DNA from: Sipunculus nudus
Taxonomy: Eukaryota > Annelida > Sipuncula > Golfingiida > Sipunculidae
DNA: 64,000 nt
NCBI GenBank assembly: GCA_026874595.1
Contig: CM049309.1
Coordinates: forward strand, 46,096,079-46,160,078
Direction: 5' to 3'
Below, piece by piece: positions 11,711-24,623 of the stretch; position 1 is the first letter of the stretch; the number at the start of each line of letters is the position of its first letter. The notes beneath the pieces are model-generated. The model ran no database searches, had not been told where the DNA came from, and saw only the letters and a list, made by a program, of their open reading frames with translations. Both the position numbers and the translations under genes were made by a program.

Positions 11711-13025
11711 TAGATCGTGAGTTAGAATATCAGCCGATGCTGTATTTTCACGGTCGATCCCCACCCAGGGTGAGCGCTCTGCAGCCTTAATGGGGAGACT
11801 GTGCCCAACAGTCGTGTTTCACTCGCAAACGAGTGCGCCCCCCGGGGGTTCCTCGGTGTAATGAACCAGCAGTGGGGAAGACACGCACCTAAGACCCGCA
11901 GGAGTGGTACACAAAACCTGGTTGACAACTTATTTAGTCCGAAACGGGAATGACACTCTGCAGATGTAATAATGCAGTAAAAATGGAAGCGGTAACCTGT
12001 ACCAAAAAACAGAAAAAATAAAAAAAAAAACAACATGTAGACTTAAGAGCATGCTGCAGCAGAAATCCCGCCGCTGTGTCAAGGAGCACTGGCTGGCTGC
12101 AGGAGTGACCCTTCATCGCGCCTTGGACAAGGATCACAGAGCTATGAACGAAGGCATCACGTGGACCACATACCCACCCCCCCCCCCCCCCCCCCCCCCC
12201 AAATAAACAATGCTGAATGACTTCGTTAAAGCAGAGGAGGTCATCATAGACCAGGAGAATTAGATAAGGAGATGGGTAATAGATGCTCTGTGAACGGGTG
12301 CCAGGTTAATGGGCCATTAAATGGCCAGTGTTCTTGTATCATGAGACATCCATTTAAAATATGGCGTAATTTCATGCATAGGAGCAGTCAAAATTCAGTA
12401 ATAGTTGAAAGTCAAGGAAATGTAAGCATTTAAAACTTTAATCCAAGAAAATCATATGATTTATATATGAACCTCAAAATCACAATAACTTTGACACCCC
12501 GAATTGTTTAATAAAAGCTTTTGAAAATGCAAATTATTTAATTGAGTTTATTTTACAAGGACATATACTTCAATGTGTATTTGCTCCTCATGATCGTTTT
12601 CCTGGCATTTGATGACCAGATCAAAATTAAAAGTTGTGCCACGTCCAAACAGTTGGTTCAAAGTGCATTTTTGAGTTATTGAAAGCATGCTCATCCAAAC
12701 GGTGGGTCCACTGACCCTCACCTTATACCCTATCCGCCCGACAGAGTTTCTGAGAAAAGATCATGACCATGTTCCAGCAGAACTCTGACTAAAAGTTTGT
12801 TCTACAAAGTCATGTTTTACCGTCAAGTCTGACATGTTTAAGGGTTTGTATATAATGACCAAACATCGGTCAAGATCTACAATAATTTGAACAATTGTAA
12901 TGAAGCCAACACATTGATTAAACAGTGCCACTTTTCTTAAATTCCACATTTAATGACTCTCTACAATCGACCTTTGACTAGTCTAGTCGTGATGTCACGT
13001 GAATGACATCTAATCTTAGTTGTAT
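11711..13025. other. Intergenic sequence, partly GC-rich
   Basis: A GC-rich patch (11740-12180) may be further decayed retroelement; it holds an open stretch of about 45 codons (12035-12176) I cannot assign, then a C20 run. 12240-13025 shows nothing recognised. Confidence 0.4.
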
Positions 13026-13027
13026 AC

Positions 13028-13215
13028 AGGGGCAGATCCAAGATTTAGGAAAGGTGTGTGTGTGTGTGTGGGTGGGTGGGTGGGGGGGGGGGGGTCCAGC
13101 CATAAAAAAGGTCCCCGGTCCAGAAAGGGGGGGGGGGGGGGGGTTGCAGACCGCATAAAATGGTCTGAAACCCTTTAAAAAGGTTCTGTTGACCAAAAAA
13201 GGGGACCCGCTTTTG
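13028..13215 (+). repeat. CAGGGGCGGATCC-type element, partial copy
   Basis: Begins CAGGGGCAGATCCAAGATTT and continues with GGTCCAG and poly-G stretches like the copy at 15318. The right terminal repeat is absent. Confidence 0.7.
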
Positions 13216-13840
13216 GTATATACATATGATTTAATTATTATGTAAAATAATGTAAATTATGTCATTACTGATGAATAGCGGGCCCAAGCTTCCGGAATAT
13301 ATAGTTGACAATCTGAATTATCTAAAACAAATTTGACAAATATAAATTTATATTTTATTTTAAAAAATGTATCTATATTGCATGGAAAATTCAGTTAACA
13401 TTTGTATTATGTGAGATCAGTAGATCTGTTCACCTTAGTTTATTTAAAAGAAATTTGTTTATTTATCATATAAGGATTTATATCATTTTGACTAATTTTA
13501 AATATCAAATGTGTTTTGGTGCTGTGTGAGAGTTTAGAGGGGTAAATAAAATTATCTGAATTTATTGAAATTAAATTTAAAATTAAAAAAAAAAACCCTA
13601 TTGTATACGATAACATTTTGCAGTCATATAGCAACTAAAGAAATAAAATTGAATTGTATGTTAAATTTAAGTAAGTTTTTGTTAAAGTAGCCTTCACTGA
13701 AATAATTTCAAGAGAATTATATATAATTAAATTATTGATTCAGAAATTATTATTTTTTCAACAGACTTTACAGTGTATCAGCGTGAGTTTAATTGTATAA
13801 AGCTTCAGGTTTTCTTTTTTTTTTTAAGTTCGGCCCTGTC
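13216..13840. other. AT-rich intergenic sequence
   Basis: No coding frame, RNA gene or repeat end recognised. Confidence 0.5.
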
Positions 13841-13990
13841 CATTGGCGGTGGGTTCGATCCCTGGCGTGGCAACACAAGTTGGTTATAGTGGCCCGTCCA
13901 AGGTGGGTGGTTCTCTCTGGCTTCTCTTGCTTTCTCCACCCCAGACATAACAACAGCGTGTAGCTCCGTATGGGTAATAAAAGTACTGAT
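13830..13990 (+). repeat. tRNA-related SINE fragment
   Basis: Contains GGGTTCGATCCC, a good RNA polymerase III B box, in a tRNA-like T-arm context, followed by a non-tRNA body ending in a short AAAAGTACTGATTATA stretch. The A box is missing, so it is 5'-truncated. Not a functional tRNA. Confidence 0.6.
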
Positions 13991-15317
13991 TATACATTAA
14001 GACTCACCTGTTTAAGAATTAAGGAAACAGATCTCCTAGACAGCTAGGCGACTTGCAGAAGGCTGCCCTTTAATGACAAACGTTCGGCTGCCAAGACACA
14101 AAAGAAAATTGAATGCGCTTTGCTTGTCACACAATAGTTCGGCAACTATGATTTGTTAGGTCAAGCAAATTTAAACAGTAAAGTGAATGTTAGGCTTGCT
14201 TTCGGATGATCATAGTCCATCCAAGAATGATTTTAGATGTCATTTCTTTCACAAATTTTTAGAAGTTTCAGGTACGGTAAGTTAATACGAATTGTTGTCT
14301 TATCTCGGCATATTGTAGATCTCTATGTTGCCATGGCTTCATAATGATTAATGTAGATGATATTTGCCCGGGTATGTAATTTTCTAGCCTTGCACCAGGC
14401 AAATCTCTATGTGTAATTTTTTATCTTATCTTTGTAAGTTTGTTAAGGCTGTTGCCAGTGTTGGTAGCTTTAATTAACACTTGATTATACTAATAATATG
14501 CCTATTGGATTTCACGGTCTCAGGCTCAAAAATGAGATTTTTCTTGCCACGCCCCTTTTCCATGTAAGCAGTAAATATTCGTGATATAAGGTTGTATGTA
14601 CATGCAATCATTCATGAATACAATATTTTAACTCTAGAGAAATGACCTGAACTATATTATAGCTATAAAAAAATATGGTGTTGAGACTTTGTTATGTATA
14701 TAACCTCATATATCATATGTGACCAGTGCGTTATATTTTCCACTTTTCAGATACTTATCTGTACCACCAAAAAGTACTTGTATATTAAGTTATTTTTTTT
14801 TAAATCATTTCCATGTTTGCATAAATTATTAAAGATCACATTTTATTATTACTACAACATGTGGTTTAATAATGGAATATAATTAATAGAAATATTAATA
14901 AACCATGTATACACAGGGTCTTTTAACGTGGTATTTTCATGGCATTTGCTACACCAGTTTTGTAGCACAGGTAAAACTGCACAAAATACTACATATAAAA
15001 TTGAGGGTTTTCTGTAGGATATAAGAGATAGAGTGGGATATGGTGGTATACCCTGGGTACGTTATAAATCTTAGTAACATCTGAGGTTGCTATATTATAT
15101 AATGCTTGACCATAGTTGGCATGGTTATCATGTGCTACAGTACAGTAAGGTAAGAGTTTCTAATCTATGGATCCGCCCACTGCATTAACATGTAATGCTA
15201 GTGTGATAGAAATTCATTCTTATAATCATAAATATATTGAAAATTAAACTTATTGTATATCAAACTGTATCAATACCAGTGTATCACCTTAAATTAATGT
15301 GCATCTGTGAATGCTTT
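13991..15317. other. Intergenic sequence, nothing recognised
   Basis: AT-rich; only short chance frames. No repeat termini seen. Confidence 0.5.
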
Positions 15318-15521
15318 CAGGGGCGGATCCAGGATTTAGGAAAAGGGGGGTCCAGCCCAGGAGGACTAATGAAAACCCTAAAAAAAGGTCACCAGGTCTG
15401 GAAAAGGGGGGGTCCAGGCCGCAAAATTTTGTCTGAAGCCCTTAAAAACGTTGTTTCTGGTGAAAAAGGGGGGGGGTCCGGACTCCCTGGACCCCCCCCC
15501 CCCCCCCCTGGATCCGTTCTG
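15318..15521 (+). mobile_element. MITE with CAGGGGCGGATCCAGG terminal repeats
   Basis: Left end CAGGGGCGGATCCAGG, right end CCTGGATCCGTTCTG, an inverted pair with two or three mismatches. Poly-G and poly-C tracts inside. GCTTT flanks both sides (15313-15317, 15522-15526), a possible short target duplication. Confidence 0.75.
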
Positions 15522-16849
15522 GCTTTTTACATCCTTTATACTACTTGGCTGTTCCATCTGGAAAATTCCAAGAGCCCAGTGGGAAAGAAGCAAAATCTCT
15601 TCAAAGTAATTTATTTTCATGACACTAAGTGCCCATACAACCAGACATACTAATCATTTAAAGGGGCCCAATCACCTATCTGACCTTTATAGACTCAAAG
15701 GTAATCCCTTGGAGCTTTTATAAAAGTAGGCCAGAAAAAGTGGATATCACAGCACACAGGCTGCTTGTTTTGTTTTTTATTTCAATGTGTTTATAATAGG
15801 AGGGGGCCCGCCAAAATATTCCAAATACATTCAACAAGGGCATCTGGCAGCAAGTCAGATAAGCCAGAGATTTGCAAATGGTGTTTTGAAAAAAGTATTC
15901 CACTTGAACATATATGCACTCTACCACCTTAGGTTACATGTTTTCTCCTGTTTGTTAACATTGCTGTGTTTACAAACATGTTGTTGATAAACAAGTTCAT
16001 ACATTCCTCACGCAGACATTTAATCACTTTTCACAACCAAAATGACCCTTAGATCATTAATATATACACAGAGGTATCCAGAAATTACATAAATTCCTTT
16101 TCAAAAGGTAGGTGAATGGGCACCTTTGATAACAATTTTGGTCCTAATGGAGTCTAAACATCTGCATTAATGATAAAATGTATACATTATTTAGTGTCTT
16201 CTTGCTACATAACGAATATTTGCCCAAAAGTAATTGGACAGATCTGTCCAATGATCAGTAGGGTACACTCTCACTGAAATGTACTGTAGAGCTTACATGC
16301 CAACCATGGTCAGGTGATACACACTTTAGCAGCATCTAAGACAGACCAGAGAGCTGCATATCTTGCATATCTGAGATACCATCTTTCAGTTGATAAAAAC
16401 ATTGCAGAGCCCACAGTGGTGTGAAGGTACTTGAAATGATAATTACACTTCTCATGTAGCAGTTATACACTGCATGCATGCTGTCATCCCAGACAACCTT
16501 CAGTGTAACCACTGCTTTGAATAGCTAGGTTCTCTTTGTTCGAACACCAGGGTGTGCTCAGAGCAAAGATTTGTAATAAGAGCATGGTATTGCATTTATG
16601 TTGACATGAAACATCTACTTGTATCTTCTCTCAATATTTTAGCTGTATTCTGTAATTTGCTGGAAATTTATCATTTACTCATAAAAAGATATTCAACTAA
16701 TCAACGGTAACCTTCAGTGTTATAGGACGTAATGGTTAAAGCCACATATAACTGATGCAGCCAGTACATTGAAAATGCTTTTACTGGAGAAGCAGTTGGT
16801 TTCCAACACCAGGAATACTTAATTTAATGAAATAATTATGTGCATGGAT
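15522..16849. other. Intergenic sequence, nothing recognised
   Basis: No supported gene or repeat end. Confidence 0.5.
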
Positions 16850-16851
16850 TA

Positions 16852-18076
16852 CAGTGGAACCCCACAATTACGACCACCTGGTGGACTGAGCAAAGTGGTC
16901 GTAATTTAGGGGTGGTCGTATTTGTGAAACTCTTACCTTGGTCGCATATAACTAGCCGATGTTTAATGTGTATATAAGTGTGTATCTATTGCCTATCTTC
17001 AATGTGAATTATAACAAAAAAATCTACTTAGCGAAGGACCCTTATTATGAATGTTTTTTGTGTGTAGCTGAAAAGAAAACAAAATCGTTTTATATATTTA
17101 TTCATGATAAAAATTAATATACATATACACATACGTAGTGACTGTTGATTAACACATAATTACACCAGAGGCAATACGAAGACAACCTACTGAATACATA
17201 TTGAACATGATACGTAGCTGTCATATATTTACCCTTCCGCTTGAGTATAATAATTACATTACATGCACTTGAGTATTACCGACGCTAAACTGCCGAGCCC
17301 CTTGGCGCTGACTGCGTCATGGTGTTCTCACCTTGATTAACGCCACTTTCTCCTTCAAGGAGAGCTATTCCCAAGGCATTGTCCCACAACAGCAAAGCAA
17401 TTTAAGCGCAAACTGAACCAGCAGAGAAATAAACTGACAGCGCTCTATCTGATAGGGCAAGACAATGTGTGGGATTTGCCCCCATGCAAGCTTCATTAAT
17501 ACATTTTACTGACTGCTCAATAATTAGTGTAAGGTATGAGCACATTTATGATTAACTAGTACCTTAATTTGACCAATGAGGATCAAACAATATGTGATGA
17601 GTAGAAATATGAAGCTCTCACCACCACACTTGGGGTAGCTGTAATATAGGTGATCAGTGAGGGGCAATAAGCATCGCTAGCCCAGGGCAGTTAACCTGGC
17701 AGACTGGCTCATTAAGTCATCAGGCTGATGCTTACCCTTTTGATCTATAACTTAAGCCTCAATGAGTCTCAGCGCGGACACAGAGTCAGGAAGATATGCC
17801 GGACCAGATAAACACCCAAGATGGGAAACCTTGTTGCCTTCTTTGATCTGACTTGTGACACATGTTGGTTCAGTAATTATCGGCACTGGTCGTATTAGCG
17901 GGGTCGCATTAGCGCTGGGGCCAAGAAATCTGGTCGTAATTCTGAATTCAGGGGTGGTCGTAATTTTGAGTCATTTATACACATAAATAAACTAAAATAA
18001 ATTCTGGACCCTGCAAAGTGGTCGTAATTATGGGGTGGTCGCAATTGTGGGGTGGTCACAAGGCGGGGTACCACTG
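16852..18076. mobile_element. Non-autonomous pogo/Tigger-like DNA transposon
   Basis: Termini CAGTGGAACCCC and GGGGTACCACTG are near-perfect inverted repeats of the Tc1/mariner-pogo type, flanked by TA on both sides (16850-16851, 18077-18078). Subterminal GTGGTCGTAATT-like motifs recur four to six times at the two ends. 1,225 bp with no transposase frame. Confidence 0.85.
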
Positions 18077-18078
18077 TA

Positions 18079-18569
18079 CTATAAATTGGGGGACACAGAG
18101 AGATTTAGGGGGAGGGAAATCCAATATATTAATAATGCAAGGACACTGAACCAAATTAAATTAGGTATTCTTATGTGTACAGCCTTCATGGGCTGTTATC
18201 TACCAATTTCTGTAGCAACAATTTCTCCTGGGCCATAATAGAAATAAAATTATTATATTGCTTTCCCTGTGCAAGTATATGTGATACAATCTCCTTGGTC
18301 AGCAAAAATAAAAGCTTACCCTCTCTGCAGCAGTGTTCATTTCATACAACATCAAATTCCCTTAGCTGCAGAATATAAACCTTATAAATCAGCCTTTGGC
18401 CCAAAGAGCCTATCACTTTGTATATTTTATCAATTACCTTTAATATGTGCCAAATATACTTAATAAATTCACCGGCACTTGGCATGAAGCTCATCTGAAT
18501 CATAAAACCAGATCTCTTTAGCCGTATCAGACTTATTTTTATATTTGTCTTTTCTTATGCTTTCCACAG
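18079..18569. other. Sequence upstream of the KPWE-protein gene
   Basis: No TATA-like or other convincing promoter element and no upstream coding exon identified; it may be intron. Confidence 0.4.
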
Positions 18570-18776
18570 GGTTCCAGGAATTTCAAGCTGTTGTAAGAGG
18601 AAAAGGTCTGTACATGCAGTTGGCGACTTAAGGTTGATGATGGTTGATCCATATCTTAGTTTTCACAAGTACAACTTTGATCAGGACACTAGGTTCCTAG
18701 CAGGGCTGCAACAGATCCAGAGACAAAACCAGTCTAATGATGCAGTACTTAAAGCCAAGCTGTTTTACTATTCAAG
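18570..18776 (+). CDS. KPWE-protein exon with N-terminal helical module
   Basis: Acceptor tttccacag, donor TCAAG|gtaact. The frame is open through the exon; the first in-frame ATG pair is at 18637-18642, with 22 open codons before it, so the start is either here or in an unseen upstream exon. Confidence 0.8.
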
Positions 18777-21700
18777 GTAACTGTTTTTGTTGTCTCAAAG
18801 GCTGACTCCTATAGTGTCTCATCAAATTTCTAGTTTGTATGGTTCTTATATTAAACTTTTTTGAAATAAAATTTTGTCCTTTAAACATGTAAATAAAAGT
18901 TGGAAAGTGAGGCTACATGTTTCTTTTCCTTAAATTTTGTATAAAAATATCCCAGACTACATGTTTGTATGTTTGAGATGAGCTGCCCAAATTATGCAAA
19001 TTCAGGTGATTGACCGTTTAGGTTACTTATGGTAACTTGATAAGTTGCTCATAACTGTGTACTAATTGTTATTCATTGAATGAATATGCAATTAAGGTCA
19101 CACAGAGTTTATGGTTAGGTCAGTTTCGAGATTATGATGTTCCTTTTGGTGAAAATTTCAGAGATTTTCTCACTTTTAATTCATAATGACCAACTCATGA
19201 ACGTGAAGTGTGACTTTGTTATAGCTGTATTTTTGTATTGCAGGTTTTTTGAACCAATCAAGTTGGAGGATTATGTTCAGTGGCTCAAAACATATCATTC
19301 AGGTAAAATTTCAATGAATCTCCATGGGACTGAAAAGGGTTCACTTTAGGCCAAAATAAACAAGTGACCCATGGGTCATGACGCTCAGCTGCCAAGCATG
19401 ACCTGTGACATCATGGACTGAGATTCACAACTTCTAGTCAAATTTTGAAGAACCAATTTGCCAATTTGTTGAAAATTTTCTATGACAACAGAAATATATA
19501 TCACCTATGTCTGGTTAAAACACAGTGAATTGATGGTCTGAGGAAAATGCATGATTGTTAAGCTATCAGTGCTATTCCAACAGCTTGCTTGAAACCTGTC
19601 ATTCTCAAAAGGAACACCACAAAGGGCAAATAGAAGATCAAAATATATAGCAAAAATCAAGGAAATACATGCAAGAATTATTGAGAAACATGTGCTTCTG
19701 TATGAATTTTTATTCAATACAAGCCAACTGTACTGCACTTTTATAAATGATGGTAATATTTATTCAGAAATATTTGACCCAATCCTTTACAAGATTACAT
19801 AAATATACATCCAACTGCATTCACTTTAACTGTTCTTGAGATAATATGATCAAAAGGAATTAAAAGATGGTTGCCTGGTGGCCATATTGGACTTCTGACA
19901 AGTCTGAAATCAGACAACAAACATTCTCTAAATCGGACCAAACATTAAGGAAAAATTACTGAAACTGCCCTGAAGAAAGAATTTCTAAGGTGGCTAACTG
20001 GCAGACATAATGGATTTCTGACAAGTATGACATTTGATATCCCACATTCTCCAATAAGAGACCAAACTTGGGGCAAATTATCCAGTAATAAATGCCCAAA
20101 ATAATTCCAAAGGCATGTCCAGGCCCTCATATCAGATTTATAGATATGCAATTGTAAAAAGTGTAAGTCCAATATTTTTATTATCACTCTGCTTTTCAAT
20201 GGGGTCAGCAGGGTAGGTAAACTGCCAAACCTAAAGAAAAGAAATGCAGAAAGCATGACTAAGAGTCTTGAGATAAAACAAAAAGCCATCCTAAATCAAG
20301 GTACACATCCACATATTATGAGAACAAACACTTGCTTTTATATGTGGTGATATATATTAAAATATTCAGATATCTAGGAAACTAAGTTTACTGCTAGGAT
20401 TCCATAAAATAAACTGCAAAATGTTCCCATCATCTTATAAATCAGTAGCTAAACCTTAATACTATACTCTCATAGTCTTAATGCCTGGCTGAAGCATTCT
20501 GACAACAGTGTTTTTGTTATGAAGTAACGAGGTACTTATCACTGAGCCTTATCACTTAATAGGCTGATATAAAAGGGAGTCATATGTCACTAGTGTCACT
20601 CACAATTACAGCCACACAGGAAGATGTACTAGCTGGAGTGGGATGGTTATATATACAAGAAAAATAGAGATGGTCTATAAAATAAGTAATTGTGAACATC
20701 CCTGACCTATGACCTTGGCCTTTTGCCCATATATCAACTGGATTCTTTCTAAATGATGGGTAACTACTGACCACTTAAATCTGGTGTAATTACTTGGCAA
20801 CCAATGGGTGAATAACTTTGACCTGCAACCTTTAACCTGCTGACCAGCTGACCCCAAAATCAATAAGTTTTTTATTCAAGCAAAAAGACCCATAAATATG
20901 AAGTTTGAGTCAAACTGAGTGATGCATAGATGTGGCATATGTGAAAGACTGAAGGTTTGGGTTGAACAGTTACACTTGAAATATGCTCACAAGCATTTAG
21001 AACAATTAAATATTGTGACCTTGACCTTTGACTTTTTGACCTCAACATCAATAGGCTTCTTCCCTTATTGGTAGGTAAGCCATATATGACAGATGGAAGG
21101 TACAGATTGAAAAGTTTGCCTGAAAATGACTCCACACAAGAAGTGGGTGCTGTGAACTTGACCTTTGACCTCAAAATCAACAGGTCTTTTCTCCTGTTGG
21201 CAGAGAAGCAATATCAGTGCTGGAAGGTTTGGAATGAAAAGTCTAGCTTGAAATGTGTCCGCTACCTTTTCAAAGAAGTGGATCCTGTGACTGTGACCTT
21301 TGACCTTGTGACCTCAAAATCTATAGGATTCTTCTCCAACTTAGTAGGTGAGCTATATGTGAAAGATCAAAGAATTGGGATGAAAGGGTTGGCTTAAAAT
21401 GCATCCACAGGCTTTTCAAAGAAGAGGCTCCTGTGACTTTGACCTTTGACCTTTTGACCTAAAAAAATTATGGTTCTTCCCCTGTTAGTAGGTGAGCTGT
21501 ATGTGAAAGATGGAAGGTTTGGAATGAAAATTTTGTCTCAAGGAGTTATTTCTGGGGGGTGCAAACACACCCCATAACTTCGAGAATATAGGTCACAGTG
21601 ACCTAATTTCAGGTTTGCAAGGAGATCTTTTTATAACCTCTAAGACTGCATAGGGTTCATGGCCCTAGCCCCTACGGTTATGATTTGTGCCCTGCTAACG

Positions 21701-23370
21701 GCCGGACGGCCAGACGGACAGACAGAAGGACGCCGGACAAAGACCCATCACTATAGCCAAGCATGACTGAAAGTCAGCTGAGCTAAAAAAGGTACGGTTC
21801 TCAGGCACTTTTTTTCAGAAATCAATGCGGGCGCTTTTTTTATTTTAAATTTTTTGGTATGTTTCGATAAAAATGTCAAATGATAAGGGAAAAACATGAA
21901 AATAACAGTTTTATTTTGCTAAATAAGTAAAAGCACTACAAAAAAAGGAAATTGTATGGTTTTATCTTCTTGAAAGAAATGTCGGAGTGGCAGAACTCAA
22001 AATTGGAAAGTTTTTATTGAAAATCAAAATAAAAATTTTTGATGCGGGGGTTTAAAATTGATGCGGGCGGTGCCTGAGAACCATACCTTTAATTTTTTTT
22101 GCCTTAAGGTGCATGTATATGTTTGTGAGATATAATATAAATATTTCACTTGAGTGCAGTACAGTGAGAAAGCTGTGACAGCAATTAGATATTACACTGC
22201 CTCTGCCCTACCAACATGTATTCCAGAACAAACATAAAGGATATTTCTGCAGTGTAAACTTTCATTGCCTTCCATCAACAGGTTCTGCATCAGTTTTGTG
22301 GCAATAATTATGAAATGTCTTTTTATGGAATACGTGACACTGACAGACTGGTGTACTATCACCCTCCAGTGAGAATTAAACATAACACTTGAACCTTTCA
22401 CTAAATATCTGTCAATGAAGTGACTCTGGTGGATGGGAACTTGCAGCTGGTGATGAATTTTATCATATTAATTTTAAAGATACAAACCTCTAGTCCATGC
22501 ATGCCAAGTTGTCCTTGACTCTGTCAGTGTATTGTGACAAACTTGAAATATTTTTAAATTAGGAAGCAACTTGTTCCCAAAATTTGTCAGGTTAGGGGAA
22601 TGTTTCCTTTTAAATATGTACTAGATTCTTTCATTTATTGTCAGTTGTTCATATTTAACTTACTTTGCCCTTGCATTAAATATTTCCAGACATTAATGGC
22701 AGAACATACTTTATACAGGAATGTAATGATAATCTACCCTTCTATATATGCAGAGGGACAGTTGACTGAAGAGAATGACGGACCTGTGGACCATGGATCA
22801 GTTGAACAACCTACTAATGTTGTGGCCAGTGAAGTAGAAAACCAAGCTTTAACCAAAGAAGAAAACACTGATGTTGCAACATGTAAAAATAATACAGCCT
22901 CAAGTCCTCCTGGTGTCAACAAACAGAATCAGTGTACTAAAGAGCATGCAGAGACCAGAGGCAGTGACAGAACAGCTGTTTTCAACACTGATGAGATTAT
23001 TAAGACAGGGCTTAATCAACTGGCCTCAAATACAGAGTCCACCACTGGCAACTCTCGTGCCTCAACAACAAATGTAGAATTAACTGCCAGTACAGATCAG
23101 GAAATTGACAAGGATGAACAAATATCTTCAAGAACAGAAAGTTTGTCAGCAAACAGCACCTTTCAAGATGTAAAATCTGAATATAAGAATTCAGGTGATG
23201 GGCACAAAATGAAGTCAGAATTGGGAGAAAAGGAACTGACATTGGCTGAAATCATGGACTTAGTGTCCCATGGTGAAACTGTTCCAGGTTTGCAGGAATT
23301 GAATATCACACCAACAAACACTGAACCCACCCAGTCAAATTCAACAAGGCTGAAAAAGCCATGGGAGTAA
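18570..23370 (+). CDS. KPWE-motif protein (PEX39/C6orf226-like), possibly 5'-partial, 3 exons
   Basis: Three exons in phase (18570-18776, 19244-19302, 22754-23370) encode about 275 residues if translation starts at the first in-frame ATG (18637). The N-terminal module (MMVDPYLSFHKYNFDQDTRF onward, with LKAKLFYYSR and FFEPIKLEDYVQWLKTY) is predicted helical and resembles the small domain that accompanies the KPWE domain in fungal and animal PEX14-like proteins. A roughly 150-residue polar, low-complexity linker follows. The C-terminus ELTLAEIMDLVSHGETVPGL...KKPWE ends exactly in KPWE, matching human C6orf226/PEX39, a factor in PEX7-dependent (PTS2) import into peroxisomes. Role by homology: peroxisomal import co-factor in the cytosol. 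An upstream exon may exist because the first exon has an acceptor (tttccacag). Confidence 0.82.
19244..19302 (+). CDS. KPWE-protein exon 2
   Basis: Acceptor tattgcag, donor TTCAG|gtaaaa. Supplies FFEPIKLEDYVQWLKTYHS. Phase 2 in, phase 1 out. Confidence 0.88.
19362..21785 (+). mobile_element. AGCTCAGCTGA-ended element with GTGACCTTTGACC core
   Basis: Starts CAAG plus the perfect 14-bp palindrome TGACCCATGGGTCA (19365-19378) and GCTCAGCTG; ends with (GAC)n-like ggacagacag and the hairpin at 21754-21785 (AGTCAGCTGAGCTA arm). The core holds degenerate units of about 140 bases with GTGACCTTTGACC-like motifs (from about 21010). Lies in intron 2 of the KPWE gene. Confidence 0.78.
21785..22103. mobile_element. 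MITE with GGTTCTCAGGCAC terminal repeats, copy 1
   Basis: Left AAAGGTACGGTTCTCAGGCA and right TGCCTGAGAACCATACCTTT are inverted repeats of about 21 bases. Sits directly against the end of the 19362-21785 element. A second copy is at 60181-60524. Confidence 0.88.
22754..23370 (+). CDS. KPWE-protein last exon
   Basis: Acceptor tatatgcag; phase 1 gives EGQLTEENDGP. A polar Ser/Thr/Glu/Asn-rich linker leads to LTLAEIMDLVSHGETVPGLQ and a terminal KKPWE before TAA. The open frame continues upstream to 22600 but is replaced by the splice site. Confidence 0.9.
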
Positions 23371-23539
23371 AATCATTTATAACAATTTGTGTATAAATTA
23401 ATGATTTATAACTTCTCTGATAAGTGAGTGTATAAAGAAGTGGAGAGTTTTAATTAAGTGATATTTCTTTGAATGTCATCTGTCATTTGAATTATTTAAT
23501 AATTGTCATAAAGTTTTACTGAAAGTCAAAAATGGGTCA

Positions 23540-24400
23540 GTGGATTGTTATGAAAATCAGAATGATGAAAGTTCATGGATTCTCAGATTTGAAACTGGTA
23601 GCCATGACCTTGATTTTCAATGTCAAAGTGGCCATACAAGTTTAAGGATTTTGGTGAACCCCGTAACTTTTACATTACCATATATCCCCCCTTGAATTTT
23701 GTACATGTATTGATTCAACAAAGTTCACAGAGAGGTACCAACACTGGTGAACTTTACCTTAAACTTACCGGTAAAGGTCAAATCTGTTGAAATAAAGGAT
23801 ATTTGTGAACCCCATTCTTTTTCTAAAGTATTGCCCAAAGTTTCATGTCACACCTTCTATCTGTTAAATAATGTTTTTTCTGATTTTAAGGGCAGAAACG
23901 TGTTGATTTTTAGCCCACAATGGCAAAGGTCGATGTCATAAGGCCCACTTCTTTAGAACATTTGTTGATGCTTTTAAAGCCAAACTTTTTATCCAAAACC
24001 TTCCATCTATCACATGTGGGTTTAATACCTACCAATCCAGGGGGAACCCTATTAATTTTGAGGTCACAAGGCCAAGGTCCCAGTAACAAATATGACTCAT
24101 CTGACAATAAGGGAAGAACCCTATTGATTCTGAGATCACAAGGTCAAAGGTATCTACTAACAGGGGAAGAATAGTATTGATTCTGAGGTCACAAGGTCAA
24201 GGTCACACTGCAGCTCACTTCTTTGATAAAAACTTTTGATGCAAAAGCCAAAGTTTCATCCCAAACCTCCCACCTTTCATATATGGGTCAATTATCAACA
24301 GAGTAAGATTCCTTCTGATTTTGAAGTCAAAAGGTTTGGGTCACAGGACCCACTTCTTTAAAAATCTTGTGGAATGACATATCCTTGCTGAATGGCAGTA
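23540..24400. repeat. Decayed GTGACC-type tandem repeat
   Basis: Several AAGGTCA/GGTCACAAGGTCA motifs (for example 24060-24210) with loosely repeated flanks; same kind of core as at 21 and 56-57.7 kb, reverse orientation. It follows the KPWE gene's stop. Confidence 0.6.
23791..23796 (+). promoter_or_regulatory. Candidate polyadenylation signal of the KPWE gene
   Basis: AATAAA 421 bases after the stop codon; it is the clearest such hexamer I see in the first 500 bases of 3' sequence. Confidence 0.35.
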
Positions 24401-24623
24401 GGTCTGGCCCTTGCATATTCAATCCTTATACTATCAAAAGAAACTTATATGCATATCTCATGATATAAAGAAATTTCCTCTTAGACAAATTCAGTGATCC
24501 ATGGGTTGCAACTGAAATGTGAAAGATGTATTTTAGCTCTTTTGATTTTATGTCAATGCAGTTGGAATCTAGTTTTAATGAATCTGTTATAATGGATAGC
24601 TAGTTAACAACTTGATCTATAAT

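Noticed and set aside
12035-12176. Open stretch of about 45 codons with coding-like composition
   Set aside because: No homologue recognised, no clear splice context, and it adjoins a dead LINE fragment and a poly-C run.
13830-13990. Functional tRNA gene
   Set aside because: Only the B-box side is present; there is no matching acceptor stem or A box.
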